A DNA stretch of 64,000 nucleotides from Gnetum montanum (GCA_015680685.1 MNCI01029550.1:956171-1020170); one strand, 5' to 3'. Counted from the stretch's first letter, positions 1 through 12,167 are shown. Notes: generated by a model not told the origin, from the letters alone. Numbers and translations are program-made.

Positions 1-93
1 TTAGCAAAAGACATAAAAAGACAAAAAACTATAAAAATCATATACCTCAAGCTTACTTAACCATACAACTATGATAATACAAGTAAGTTTGTA
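1..93 (+). repeat. 5' LTR remnant of element A
   Basis: This stretch aligns with bases 5881-5972 of the 3' LTR, sharing the inverted pair of 'cttacttaaccataca' and 'caagtaagtttg'. Similarity stops abruptly at about base 93, where gag-like sequence begins. The final 130 bases of the LTR, the primer site and the leader are therefore deleted. Confidence 0.75.
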
Positions 94-99
94 CTTGAC

Positions 100-3000
100 T
101 TCACCTTTATTCTCCACCAAGATGAACAACTGCGTTGGAGACACTTGGAGGGTAACATAGTGTTGCCTCTAGACCGATCAGTTCCCAACATGCTCCTTTG
201 TGCTCTCACATGAATAGACATGCCGCTTTTATATGCAGAATACATTGCATGTGATCATGATAGAAGGGACTATCATCCCACAGAAGTGCAATGTTAAAGG
301 GACTTGCGATAGGAAAGATACCGTACATCCTTGAAGGGTAAATGGCCCCATGACGCTTTGCACGTTTTGAGTGAAATTGAGGATAGTGAACCTGCTTCAA
401 CAGGTTCCCCACGAAATGATGTTCCTCCTCCTGAAAATGATCAAGAGGTAGTGTATTAGAACCTCCACTCCACTATTCACAACCCTGGTTCTGATACCCA
501 TGAACATGAAGTGTTCAACAAAGGAATACAAACACACGATAAGGGCGGACGTTCTGATCGTGATCATGATCGAGGTCGAGACCACCGAAGAGAAGGTAGA
601 AAACACTATCATGGCGATGGCTCTCGTTCCCTCTCACCTTCATTGTCACCTTCACCCTCTCCTTCAATGTCCAGACGCATTCATAGGAAAGCCAATCATG
701 AGGATAAGGGAAAACAAAGTGAAAAACATCGACGAGACAGTAGAGAATGAGGATGAGGGCACTCTAAGGAATCAAGGCATAGAAGAAGGGAGAGTAGGGA
801 ACCTCATAGACACCATAGATGCTATGAACGAGATGATCATGAAGAACCCCTACTCGCAACTAGAAGGATGCTAGATATACCTAGGTCGTAAGCGTTCCAA
901 AAAGGCACCAAAAGGATAGTAGGATCAATAGGTTAGACATGAACAAGATCCCACGATTTGAAGAGCTATACAACATTGATCCTCAAAATCATTTACAAGC
1001 ATTCCATGATGCATGTGCCTTGCAAAACATAGAAAACGAATGGCAAAAACTGAAGTTGTTCCCAAGGACACTAGTGAAAGAAGCTGAAAGTTGGTACCGG
1101 TCCTTAGAACTAGAATCCATTTGGAGGTGGAGTACAATGTTAGAATTGTTCAATGATAAGTACCAAACATACTCCCAAGTGTCTAACCTATGGAATAAAA
1201 TCCAAGGATGGAAGTAAGGAAATCATGAACCCTTGGATGCTGCCATGGGTTGTTGTTAAGCACTGTTACATTGTTGTCTTGGCCATGGTTATTCGCAACG
1301 CGATCAACTACACCATCTCGTGGATGGACTTAGGCATGAAACATGAAGAACCCTTGGGATGTATGCCCAAGGAAGGTTATCAAAGCTTAGGTCTCATCAA
1401 ATTCATTAATTGCTAAAGCAAGTAGCCAAAAAAGAAGGTGAGCTACGAAAGAGAGAAAGTGTGAAAGAATACAACTAAGATCCTTTCCTTTGAAAAAGGG
1501 AAATGAGATTTTGTGAAGAAGAAGAAGAGTCACCACTCGAAGAGATGGTGAATAGGAAAACTTTGCCTCTCCAAAAGTTAACGACAAAAGTATCGGCAAA
1601 GGTAGACCAAATGTGGGACTCCTTGGATAGTAGGTTTGAAACTGTTGTTAAAATTGTAGAGGAGTCTAGGGAGCGAGGTAGTGACCGCGGCAAAAAGAAA
1701 AAGAGAGAAGTGGTGAATGCACGTAACAAGGGTAAGGGTAAAATGGCCATCACAGAAGAGGTTGTGGATTTAGACACAAACAATGATGGTGGATGTGAGA
1801 TATGCCAATATGACCATCCTAAGGGATGTTGCCCAATGATCTCACATCTACAAGAGTTTGGGGTGTATGCACTCAACCCACGACTAAATAAATGGCAAAC
1901 ACCTTGACAGTTACCTTATCCCTAAGGTAACCCAAGGTAGTTCCACCAACCTTCAACATATTATCCAAGTGGAACTCTACCACAACCCATTGAGCAACAT
2001 CAACAGTGGCAATACCCACAGTCATGGGGGATGCCACCACCAAGGCAACAATACCCCTACTGGCAACCTGACCCATATGGCTACTACGTGTAGCATCCAA
2101 TCTCTCCATGTGACTGTATTAGTCACGTTACACCACAACATCACTACCAAGCTTGTGAGTATTATAGAACTCCATCTCCTAGGGAAGATAACCCACAAAC
2201 ATACCATCCTTCAAATCCATCTGCAGCTCTCACACCAATAGCTCCATTACCACCCGCTCTAGCAATGCAAGGGAAACTCCCTACTCAACCACAACAACGC
2301 AATGCCACAAGGGCTGTAAATCCTCAACCCGTTGTTGGTTCTAACAACTGTATGAAGAAAAGACCTTTCTTTAGAGCCAATAGTCTAACCAAGCCCTTAC
2401 AACCACAAGCGGTTGAACCTATGAATGCCTTCCCATCAAATAAGGCTTCAGAGCTCCCTTAGAACCAAACACTGAGCTCAACCCATACAGTTATGTTAAC
2501 ACATGCCATAACTAACTGGATCAAGGTTGGCCACCTTCTCAGGAAATTATCTAATCTTGGAAGCCCTCTAATCTATCTCCAAATCGCTGAGCCATGCAAA
2601 GCTCTTCTAGATTCAGGTTCCAGAGTTAACTTAATCTCACAAAAATGTACAAAGCCTGGAACCTACCTCCATTAAGGAAGAGCAATATTTGCCTAGAGCT
2701 GGCCGACCAGTCCATCACTGTTCCCTTAGGATTGGTGGAGGACATCATCACCACTGTGTGTGGGTGGTCGTACCTAGTTGATTTCCTAGTGATACAAGTG
2801 AATAATGGTAAAGGGAACTTCCCAATAATAATGGGAAGGGCATGGCTAAGTACTATAGATGCATGCCTAGGAATCCATGATCTTTCCCTGAAAATATCTA
2901 AGGAGAACACTTTTGGAAAGATCAAGAAGAAGAAGGTTCCATGCATCTCATATAGTGATACAGGGTGCAATTGTGTGCAGAGATCATGGGTTGTGCATAG

Positions 3001-3431
3001 TTTAGCATTGCCTGCATGCAACCGGTATGCACAAGATATTAACATACAAAAGTGCCTATATGTAGCAGCCACACAACAAGAAGACACCTAGTGGCTGATA
3101 GCTGATCGAGAGAGCAACTCACTAATGTGCATGGAACTAACTAAGGGAATAACTTGTGCTTACATCGAAAGCATATAGGCGCTAGAGAAAGTCCACTGCC
3201 AACTTCCAAGCCTTAACCCTGAAAACATCAACTGGGGGAAGTTGGAAATTACTAAAAAATTCAAACAAGAGCCCTGATAAGAGAATATTAGTCAATGTGC
3301 AACAAACCAAACCCTTCCATGAATTTAGAATGGTCAGTGCACATAATACCTCTGAGAAGGGATGACCCTGCTCACTATTTCAGATCTCCTCCTTCCAACT
3401 CAGTCATGGGGGAGATGACCACCTCTGTTAA
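100..3431 (+). pseudogene. gag-protease polyprotein remnant of element A
   Basis: Homologous to the gag-protease of element C along its length. Order: an N-terminal part (from about 100), an Arg/His/Ser-rich stretch (511-750), the Retrotrans_gag core (939-1420, with LQAFHDAC, KLKLFPRTL and a WYRSL motif), a zinc knuckle of form CX2CX3HX4CP (about 1797-1836, CEICQYDHPKGCCP), a Pro/Gln-rich linker, and a retropepsin with active site LLDSGSRVNL at about 2605-2634. The protease continues to a GRAWLSTID motif near 2840. Stops and frame changes break it, so it is not expressed as one protein. It is the only copy here that keeps all zinc-binding residues of the knuckle. Gag would form the particle and the protease would process it. 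Confidence 0.85.
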
Positions 3432-4904
3432 CCATTTGAGGCCCTCAATTCCTTTTTAAGTTTTTGTTTTACACATTTTTATTTTACAAATTTCTTTAAC
3501 TTTTCTTATTTTTTTTGCAACATCGTTTATACTTTTTCATTTCTTTGTGTGACTATTTCTTTTTGTTCTTATTTTTGTCTTTGTTTGTTGTTTTTGTTTT
3601 GTTAGATTCGTCACCTAATAAGTGCTCCTAATGGTGGTATGAACTATATTCTATTGATTGCTAATGTTTGGTTTTTACCTTTAAGTTATAATGTTGATAC
3701 TAAGGTATCATTCTTTTAATATAACAGGCAATGAGTCCATGTCATCCATGCATCAATAAATTTCTATGGTCTCTCTTGGCTTGGAACTGTATAGTGCCTT
3801 TTTTTGAAAATAAAACTATTAACAAATTGGTGACTGGGCATTTCTCAAACAAAAGAAGGACTCAAGGACTGAAAAGGGTGTGACTTCAAAGGGATTTGAT
3901 GCATTTGTGCTGGCTATTCTCTTGGGTGCTTGGATGTTTTCTTTGATTTCTCCTTACCATTCCGACATTGCACCATTATTGGGAAGCTAAGCCAATAAAA
4001 ATAAGTCTTTGCATGGTGTGGTTCTCATGCAAAAAAAATAAAAATAAAAAAATAGTGAGAATTCAAAGAACACCCCTTAGACAAAATAATTATTTAGGCT
4101 ATAAGCACTGGTTATGGAACTGAACAAGCACGTTTCCTCTAACTAAGGCCCTTTCTCGCTTCCTACTTTTCCCTTTCTTGTTTCTTCGGAATGGTGGTGA
4201 CTATTTGGCAGAAGCATTCTTGTTACTACAAGTGGATAAATTGGCCAAGTGTATTAATGCAAAGTCATTAGATGTGGATTGTTTGAGGTTGGATTTGGAA
4301 TGAGATCTACTCAATCACATTAACCATACATACATAAGGGGTTGTACACCACCTTGTTCTTGTCATTCCATTCCATTCTCTTCTCCTCATCATTCTTTCT
4401 CCATTTTCCACCTCATTGTCGGTTGTATCAATAGTCTATATTTTGGTTGATGCATTGTTTTCTTTTTGGTGAATTCTTATGGTTAAGAATTTAACTCTTG
4501 CTTCCAAATGACATTTCCAAAGCCTACAGACTCTTTGAATGTGGGATTGTCAGGGCATCAAGGGCATGAGCCTACTTTGGGGAGGACCCACTGGCATTTC
4601 TATTTGGTGCACCAATTAACTTCTTTCCTTTAAACATTTCCACAATCAATATTTTTTTTTGTTCATTCCCATCTTTGACATCCATTTTATCGGTGTTTTC
4701 GTTGTTTCTTTTTCTACATCTTTCTTATTCCTTATCTTTTTTTATTCTATCACTACCGAAGGATCGCTCTTAGTCATGGGGGCCCTAGTCCAATTTTTTT
4801 CAATTTTCCTAACCCCTACACCTTGGGTAGTCACCAGTGTTATATCTCTACAATCCGTATTAGCCATATCACAACTCAGCCAATGGACCTGACATCGAGG
4901 CAAG
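3432..4904 (+). other. Non-coding interior of element A
   Basis: T-rich sequence with no supported ORF. It matches the reverse complement of the 20966-22429 spacer of element C and shares short blocks (a 'ccaaagtaggctcatgccct'-like block) with B, D and E. It holds two copies of a purine motif AGTCATGGGGG, at 3402-3412 and 4772-4782, resembling the 3' polypurine tract. No reverse transcriptase, RNase H or integrase is visible where an autonomous relative would have them. Confidence 0.6.
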
Positions 4905-4964
4905 GTATCAACTGTATTGTGATTTACTTTTCCTTGCTCATATGTGACTGTGTTGTGTGTGCAG
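4905..4964 (+). other. Putative 60-nt leader intron before the ORF2 start in A
   Basis: The donor CAAG|GTATCA at 4905 and the pyrimidine/G-rich acceptor TGTGCAG at 4964 stand directly before ATGGCA. The same arrangement (AAG|GTA, 55-64 nt, AG|ATG) is found before ORF2 in B, D, E and the E duplicate. Splicing is inferred; 60 nt is at the lower limit for plant introns. Confidence 0.4.
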
Positions 4965-5090
4965 ATGGCAATCATACAGAAATGGACTGGACCTAGAGGA
5001 AACACTCAAGATGGACTGGTGCAAGAATAGTTGTGAAAGGAACAAGACTGATGGCATGGTTATAGATGGACAACGGAAGGTGAAATCCTA
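4965..5090 (+). pseudogene. ORF2 start remnant in element A
   Basis: The ATG at 4965 follows the conserved AG acceptor and opens with MAIIQKWTGPRG, Lys/Arg/Gly-rich like the ORF2 starts of B (MASKRGQQEG) and D (MFPKRGAQGG). After roughly 25 codons stops appear, and the sequence soon reaches a CT-rich tract (5110-5140) and the 3' end of the element. Most of the 0.8-0.9 kilocodon ORF2 seen in the relatives is therefore missing, probably by internal deletion. The match is short and rests mainly on position and splice-site context. Confidence 0.35.
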
Positions 5091-5333
5091 GCATTGGTAA
5101 CAACACGTCTTCTTCTTTTCTCTCTCTCTCTCTTCTCTCTTAGCTGTCAAATAAGGCTGGATGTCAATTGTGTATAGTATTCATTCTTGTAGTCATGAAC
5201 ACTAATATTATCATGTATTGTAATGATTGATCTGTTCACACGTCATCCCATTTACCATTAGTTTTCATTCAAGTAAATAATCTCATACCTTCCCAATATT
5301 TTGTAAGGAACTTGAGGACGAGTTTTCATTCAG

Positions 5334-5344
5334 TTATGGGGGTA
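5334..5344 (+). promoter_or_regulatory. Polypurine tract of element A
   Basis: GTTATGGGGGTA lies immediately upstream of the LTR start TGATGAG at 5345. Plus-strand DNA synthesis of LTR elements starts from such a tract. The same motif borders the 3' LTRs of B, D and E on the opposite strand. Confidence 0.75.
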
Positions 5345-6103
5345 TGATGAGCCGTGATATCACATCCTACCTCATCTTCTATAAATAAGAGGTAGCACCC
5401 TTGGTTCCAAGATAGTTAGACTTAGACCCTTAGCCAGATTCTTGTAGTTTTATTATTCTAGAGTTAGAATTATTTCTGTGTGCCCCCAGTAGGAGTCATA
5501 GAGTGAATAGATCCTTATTCGAGAAATTTGTACCTGAGCATAATTTTGTGTATGGCAATAAAGACAAACTTTATGATAAACCTTGTAGCATACAGATTAA
5601 GCTAATTAGTAATTAATGATTGTTTAATGCTTTCCTATTTAATTAATATCTTTCTCAACCTTCAACCCCCTTAGTTAAATATAGTTAGTATGACTACTTT
5701 GAGCATGTGTGTAGCGCTTGGTAACCTAGTAACGATTAGCATTTGGTAATCCCAGTAGCATTGCACTAGTTCAGGATGTGTACGACAAGTAGGAACGGAT
5801 ATTGGTGTTAGGAACATCTGGAAACTAGTTAATGAATAGTTAATGTAAGTTAGTCACTTAGTTCTCTCTCCCTTTCCTTTATTAGCAGAAGACATAAAAA
5901 GATAAAAAGCTAAAACTCATATACCTCAAGCTTACTTAACCATACAACTATGACAATACAAGTAAGTTTGGGAAGACAATGATTGATTAACCCTGAGTGT
6001 TCCATTAAGGCGCGTAAGCACTTAGTCCTTGAAGTTTGACCAGATGGTGCATGAAACGCTCGTATTCGTATGGTTGAGTGTAGGGGTACCTCACCACTCA
6101 TCA
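5345..6103 (+). repeat. 3' LTR of element A (759 bp)
   Basis: Bounded by TGATGAG at 5345 and CTCATCA at 6097-6103, a perfect 7-bp terminal inverted repeat. A TATA box (TATAAATA, 5380-5387) lies 35 bp inside, preceded by a single GATATCAC palindrome half. An AATAAA at about 5558-5565 could serve as the poly(A) signal. Its 3' half matches the LTRs of B, C and D. Confidence 0.9.
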
Positions 6104-8130
6104 ATGTTTAAATCCTTGAACTAATACCTTGGTACATACTAGGCCAATAAAAACTATAGCAAAGTATATGTTGCATAGTAGACTTAGCGTACTCATAATA
6201 TAAATGAGAATGATCATGGAACTATTCTAACATTGAATTGATATGATCAATGTGACCACATTCTAATAAAAACCCTCTCAAATCCTTTCTATATAAGATT
6301 CCATCCTTAACCACAAATTTATTTACCTTTTTGATGAAATCTCTCTTCTAACTTGCAATTAAATTATTCAAAAAAATTTTTGTATCAAGGAATTTGAGAA
6401 TTTCATCATACTAGTTCCCTTCACAAGTCTTTAGCACACATACTTCATTTTCTCTAGCCATTAACTTGGCTAATCCCATTCCTTTGATAGTTTTTCATAT
6501 TTCCAATGAAAACTTGAAACCTTGAAGCTTTATAAGCCACTTTTCTCTTTTTAATCCAATCTCATTTTGACCCAAGAATTGTTTGACCATATGTCCTATT
6601 ATCATAATATGAACCAATGAGCTTGCCAAGTAATATCTAAAATGTTGAAGTGCCTTAATGACTATGAATGCCTATTTTTCTAAGTTTGAATAATTTAATT
6701 CTGAACCTTTCAACTAATACCCAAAAAATCCAATATGTTCATCTTAACTATTTTCTCTTTGATTTAAAATAGTAGTAGTTGAATCATTTGAAGGAAAAGC
6801 ATATAACCAAAATTCTTCCTTCAATTTTGGTTTTACCAAGTAAGGAGCTTCTTGAATAGCCCTTTTGATTTCTGCTAAGACTCTCTCTAATTCTAGTGTT
6901 TTCTCTACAAGGACATCTTTCTTTAGCATAAGCATCAAAGGTTTAGTAGTTCCAATGAATCTAGGGATAAATTTCTTAACAAAACTTATCTCTTCTACTT
7001 GGTTCAAAAACCTTTCTCTCAGTGGATAAATTAGAATGATGTTCGAAGGTCTGGAATTAGTTAACCTTTCTTTTGATCAAAGATTATACCCATTTTCTTC
7101 ATTGTTATTACACTCTTGATTTGATGATATATCCTCTTCACAGCTTAACAGGGAAAAGATGTCACTAGATTCATTGTTAGAATATTTGCTTGTGTAATGA
7201 ACACGAGATAGTTTATTATTTGATTTAATATCAAGAAAGTTAGACATAATAAAATCATTTTCATCCTCATCTTCTACTAACTTAGTATCTTGATGCTTAT
7301 GCTTTCTATTTTTCTTTTCTTCCTTGATCTTAACTTTTGCCAAAGCTTTTTCTAATTTCACTACTTTTTTGGATAAGTCTTTCAGTAACTCTCCTTTTAT
7401 AGAATTTTTGCTTTATAACTCTTACTCTATTTTAATAGGAGATGGTCCTAGTAATGCTTTAAGTTGAGAAAAATATTGTATAGGAATCATCATTTTCTCT
7501 TCTCTATTTTTTGAGTTGTGATAATCTTTTCATGATTCAAATTCAACTATTTTTCTAATTGTATAGCTTCGCTAAAGTAGTCATTGAATGTTAGCAAGTT
7601 TTAATTTCTTCTTAACTAGATTGAAATATTATGATTCACAACCTCAAGATAAGTATCTTTAAGCATTTCATTTGATTGTCTATATTGTCTTTAAAAGAGC
7701 CCACAAATTCGTTGAAATTTAATATTGAAATCTCTAACTAACTCTTTAACTCATTACTTAGCTTGTATTAGCCCATAGTACAATTGTTGTTGATCCAATT
7801 GATTGTCAAATTGGGCCAAGAAAAGACTTTTCATATCATCCCAACTTGTGATACTATTGCTTAGCAACACCGAATACCAAATTTGAGCCATATTTTTTAA
7901 ATTTGCTACAAACAAACTACAAGTTTGATCTTGGTGTTGAACATTTGCATGAGCTAAAGCTAACTCAAATAGGTGAATATACTCTTTAGCCAAGTAATCT
8001 TTTTCAAAAATAAAAGGCTCAAGTAAATATTTGTAAACTACCTTAGGAATATCATTGTAGTTTTGAAATTCTAATTATGTAGCTCTTTGCCAAGGATTTG
8101 TCATCCTATTAGAATTCCTTCTGATCATTG
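6104..8130 (-). pseudogene. Element J: decayed Ty3/gypsy gag-pol remnant
   Basis: Read on the minus strand, it starts near 8110 with MTNPWQR and a Retrotrans_gag block (7754-7993, with a WYSVLLSNSITSWDD motif), then a Lys/Asp/Glu-rich stretch (7077-7361). It then jumps straight to the reverse transcriptase/RNase H junction (6744-7007, FVKKFIPRF...LMLMLKKD and KEEFWLYAFPS), so the protease and the catalytic RT core are deleted. It continues through a broken RNase H to an integrase H2C2-like segment (about 6110-6200, with a FYWPSMYQG motif). It ends where the LTR of A ends. Gag and pol differ from the A/C/G family. Non-functional. Confidence 0.75.
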
Positions 8131-10005
8131 AACTCTTATAGTTCTTTGACCTTCTCTTATAGACTAATAAACCAAACATAAGGGGTGATCTTCTTATCCT
8201 TCAAGTCTTTACTCCACTACTTGTCCCAAGCTCAAAAACTCTTTTTTTGTTCTCTTTTTGATGGATGATTAGTCTTATAATTAGAAAATTATAAATCTTC
8301 TAAAGTACCAGTCTATTCAGTCATTAACTTAAAATAGTATCTAATTTATTAAGCCCTCCTAGTAATAAAAAGAACTATTGTTGTGCTAGGACTATTAATC
8401 TTTTTAATTGCAATAAACTTAGGTAACAAATTTTCTTCCCTCCTTCTTACACTAAGAGAAATATTAGTGGCTGTTTGGGACCACCAATGTTATGGGGGCC
8501 TTGGATCTTGTGATCTTGGAAAGTCACGAGATCCAAAGGTTTTCTTCAAATAGGGTTTAGATGCTTGCTGGTCTTTGGCAACACAAAGGCCATGATACCT
8601 AAAAATAGACTCAGTGGTTATGAAATAACTAAATATAAGTATGTGTTTGAGATTGTGAATGTTGAAATGGTTGGGTTGTATGTGAAACTGTAATTGGCTA
8701 TTATAAAAGAAATTTAGGTAACTTTGTCAAATACTATGATTTGTTGAAGATTCATATTTTTTCCAATCACTTAGTTTATATAGTTCCTATAATACGTTAC
8801 TTGTGACAAATAAAATTTTACAAAAACTTTTGAGCATAATTCTGCAAATCTACTTTTAATTTTCCCTAGAGAGAAAATTCCATAAGAAAACTAGAAATAG
8901 AGCGAGATTTAATGGATTTTAGAAAGAGAAAAGAAAAGAAAGTAGATTTATGTGGAATCTCAAACATTTAAGCAAGATATATTGACATGAGGAAACACTT
9001 CATAATAAAGCTATTATAATTCAATCTAACTATGAATTATCCAAACCCTCTAAACTCAATAAACGATTTCATAAAAGACAATCTTATTACACTACCAAAA
9101 ATGCTATGTAAATGACAAAGCACGAGAATTTATTTCAACTAGTTAATAGTTATCGAGAATTGTATTTAATAGAGAATTTAGAAAAATTTGACAATTTTAA
9201 GATTGAAATACTAAGGCAATACACCTTAAAACAATGAAACTATTTTAGTCATTTCAAAGTATCAAAGATTTTCCTAAATCCTCTGTGCTAAAAAATAAGA
9301 AATTTTGTTAAAAAGTTACTATTAAATTATTGTAGAGGCTTTTCAACAACATAAGCTCTTTTATGGAAAACCTTAATAGAAGTTTAATATTACACAAAAA
9401 AGCTATAAAAGATAACCTAGAAAAATCCAAAAATTAAATGCCAAGCACAATACTATCTAAACTATTAGTTAAGTAACTAAAGAAAAATGGGAAAAAATGA
9501 ACTCACATGATTAAAACAAAGTAGCTGAATTGATGTCTTTTAAGCCATGTTTTACACGAGATCTTCAATATTCTCCTTGATCTCTCTACACTCCCCTTAA
9601 TCGAAGGTTAAGGTAAATATCAAATATCTAAGGAATTTATTCATAACTACCTTTAGAAGTTATAACTTCCATAAGAGGTTATGAGAAAATCAAGCCATAG
9701 TTGGCAAGTGTCTTTTTAGTTATAGATATCATGGGTATTTAGCTATATAAACATAAAAAATTACAACTTTCATGGGAAATTCAATCATAAAAAAGATACA
9801 AGCTATGATTACCAAGCATCTTGGGGATAACTAGCTTTCTTATTTAATCATAATGACAGCAAAATGTTTTAAAAAGAAATATTGGATATAGATGATCAAC
9901 AATGGTGATGAACTTAATACTCGTATATGCTATTCCACTACCAAGAGTTCACTAGAGCATCCACACATACCACATATTCATTTTGTAACTAAGATTTCAT
10001 AAATG
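8131..10005. other. AT-rich sequence without recognisable genes
   Basis: No ORF, LTR end or repeat partner inside the window is evident. It forms the left flank of element R. It is probably older transposon debris, but I see nothing that identifies it. Confidence 0.4.
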
Positions 10006-10010
10006 GTTGT
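10006..10010. repeat. Target site duplication of element R, left
   Basis: GTTGT directly precedes the LTR start TGTTAATG and is repeated at 27783-27787 right after the other LTR end. Confidence 0.7.
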
Positions 10011-11216
10011 TGTTAATGCATAAATTTTGGTCATACCAATACTAAGGAGAAAAACATGTTTGAGGAGACTATTGCTTAGGGCACCTCCTGTATGGGTAAA
10101 GAAACCCAAGAATAGTCTCTGGAGAGGTCCATGTGGATTTTTGAAAACAATAAAAAAAGAATGATAATTTTAATTAGAATAAGCATCTCAAATTCAAGAA
10201 TACAAAAGGTAGCTAAAATAAATTTTCCATGCTTCTTGACTGCTACCATTGTTTGCCACCAGTCTGTTGTAGATGTTGTTGCAGCTAACACCACTTGTAG
10301 TTACTAAAGAAGAGAGAGAGAGAGAAGAGGCTAGATGAAGGGGCCTATTGATGCAACTCTAACATAGAAAAAATGTGGTCCATCACTAGCATGAGAGAGG
10401 GAAATTTGTCCTTGTTTGGAGAACCTTTCTATGGATGCACTGCCCGTCAAAAATAGAATAGAACTATAGAACCCACACTTGCAATTGCTACTGTCAACTG
10501 CTACAACACTGCAGCAAAGAGAGAGAGAGAGAGAGAACGAGCCACCAGATCTTACTATCATGTGCCAATAGACACATTATTGTCTCTAGTCCTAAATTTT
10601 CTGCTATCATGGGTCTACCACGAAAAGGGAAAAGAAAACCACTGCCTCTTGGTTTCTTGTTGAGATTGTTGACCATAATCCATGTAGCTTTGTTGCTACT
10701 GACTGTCATCAGTGTATTGCTAAGAATAAAGAAATATGACTATAGAACCTGCCTATCGCATCCACCATCTGCATGCATCAGCTATGCCATTATTGCCCCA
10801 AGAAAAATAGGAGAAGAGAGAGAAGAAAAATCATCATTCGTTGGTTTCTCAGCCCTCGGAGGCTTCCCTGCCCCTCCATGTGTAACTCAATGGAGAGAGA
10901 TGGAGCTATTTAGGAAAAGAGCTCAATTTGTTAAGGAGGCCCTTGCTCCCCCCCCCCACTTCGATGTCATCTTCGTTCTCTACTTTATAGCTACTTGCTA
11001 CTAACAGTTCACCTCCCTGCATGTTGGTCCATCTTCTTGCATGTTGGTCCACCTTATCACATGTCGATCCACGTCCCTACACATCAGTTCACCTTCTCGC
11101 ACATTAATCCACCTTTCTGCACATCAACATTGCTTGGTGAAGTGGTATATGATTTTACAGGACAATTTTGTTGATCATGGCCACATGCGATAGCATGGGC
11201 AAGATTGGCCACAACA
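10011..11216 (-). repeat. 3' LTR (left) of element R
   Basis: 1206 bp, starting TGTTAATGCAT and ending GGCCACAACA on the plus strand. It aligns with 20177-20376 plus 26761-27782. It contains GA tracts (10310-10326, 10519-10536) and a short minisatellite near its right end. The 131-codon ORF at 10609-11004 lies inside the LTR and I do not regard it as a gene. Confidence 0.8.
11007..11130. repeat. About 20-bp minisatellite in the R LTR
   Basis: About six diverged units resembling TCCACCTTCCTGCACATYGG follow each other. The second LTR has the corresponding array at 27573-27693 with different unit variants, so it predates the insertion of R. Confidence 0.6.
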
Positions 11217-11370
11217 CTTAGCCACCAAATAAAAAATTGCATGCAACTGCAAGGAGAAAAAAAAAAAAAAACCATGAAATCCTAAAAGAAAAATAATAAA
11301 ATAAAAAAAATTATAAAATATAAATTTAAAATTGAATAATAAAACTTCTTCACCTAAGTTAGGACTTAGG
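11217..11370 (-). other. Interior of element R, left part
   Basis: AT-rich sequence with an A-run at 11258-11271. It continues after element B at 19920. No coding capacity and no clear polypurine tract next to the LTR. Confidence 0.5.
11366..11370. repeat. Target site duplication of element B, left
   Basis: TTAGG precedes TGATGAG at 11371 and recurs at 19915-19919 directly after the other LTR. Confidence 0.9.
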
Positions 11371-12154
11371 TGATGAGTGACAAGGTACCCTTACACTCAA
11401 CCATACGAATACGAGCATTACATGCGTGATCCGGTTGAACTCCGTAGACAGACTAGTTGTGGCATCTAGATAGTTAGCCTTAGGTCACAGTTCTCTGTCT
11501 TCCCACCTGGACTAGTGTTAACTTTGTCACATATGGTCTAGCCTAGAGTGAGGTGTATGATGTGTTCTATGTTAATGCTACTCTTGAAGGCAATGGAAGA
11601 TAATATTAACTAAGATAAGAGAGAAGGGTGAGAGAGAATCTAAGCTACCCTAAGTGCAATGAGTATCTGTTCCTCAATTATCCATACACATCTTGCACTT
11701 CATGCATGACTACCATTGGGATTACCAAGCGCAGATCCTAGATATGCTACTGAGTTAACAAGTAGTCACACTTAAATGCTCGTAATCAAGTTGTACTCAT
11801 TCCGTGTTTAACAAGAGTTTAGGGTAAGAAGGTATTAACTAAGAAAGTAGTAAATAAAAATTAATTAAATAATTAAGCTAAGTGAATGCTGCAATGATGA
11901 AGTAATCTCTATCTTTATTTGGGTCATATGCGTGTCCAAGTACGTCACACTCGAATAAAGGATGCTGTACAATTACAATCACCACACTACAAGAATACAT
12001 TGGGAGGAAAAGGGTTGAGAGAAAAATGAAAACTAAAATCAAAACTAACTCTAAAAATGACTCTAAAACTCTCTCTATAGGAACTGCCTACCTCTTATTT
12101 ATAGATGAGGAGACAGGCTGTGATATCGTGGCTGGGTTAAATTGCGACTCATCA
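11371..12154 (-). repeat. 3' LTR (left) of element B (784 bp)
   Basis: Runs from TGATGAG (11371) to CTCATCA (12148-12154). On the minus strand a TATA box (TATAAATA, plus-strand TATTTATA at 12096-12103) lies about 50 bp inside the LTR start. A single GATATC palindrome lies between the LTR start and the TATA box. Confidence 0.9.
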
Positions 12155-12167
12155 TACCCCCACGACT
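12155..12167 (-). promoter_or_regulatory. Polypurine tract of element B
   Basis: Minus-strand CTTAGTCGTGGGGGTA abuts the LTR, equivalent to the tract at 5334-5344 in A. Confidence 0.75.

Larger units (their letters stand above)
1..6103 (+). mobile_element. Element A: LTR retrotransposon, gag-protease only, 5' end deleted
   Basis: Seen: a 5' LTR remnant (1-93), a decayed gag-protease region, about 1.9 kb of non-coding interior, a purine tract and a full 3' LTR ending CTCATCA at 6103. No reverse transcriptase or integrase is recognisable, so it could only have moved with help from another element. Bases 1-93 match 5881-5972 of its own 3' LTR, and the sequence then jumps into gag; the LTR end, primer site and gag start are missing. 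The gag matches elements C and G best. Known: an Athila-like Ty3/gypsy element fits the gag type and the primer sites of its relatives. It may have inserted into gypsy remnant J, but its left target duplication lies outside the window. Confidence 0.85.

Noticed and set aside
2626-3087. 153-codon minus-strand ORF
   Set aside because: It is the antisense shadow of the protease region of element A.
8131-10005. tRNA or small RNA genes in the AT-rich flank
   Set aside because: No cloverleaf, box A or box B pattern was recognised, here or elsewhere in the window.
10609-11004. 131-codon plus-strand ORF as a gene
   Set aside because: It lies wholly inside the R LTR, and the homologous stretch of the other LTR does not keep it open.
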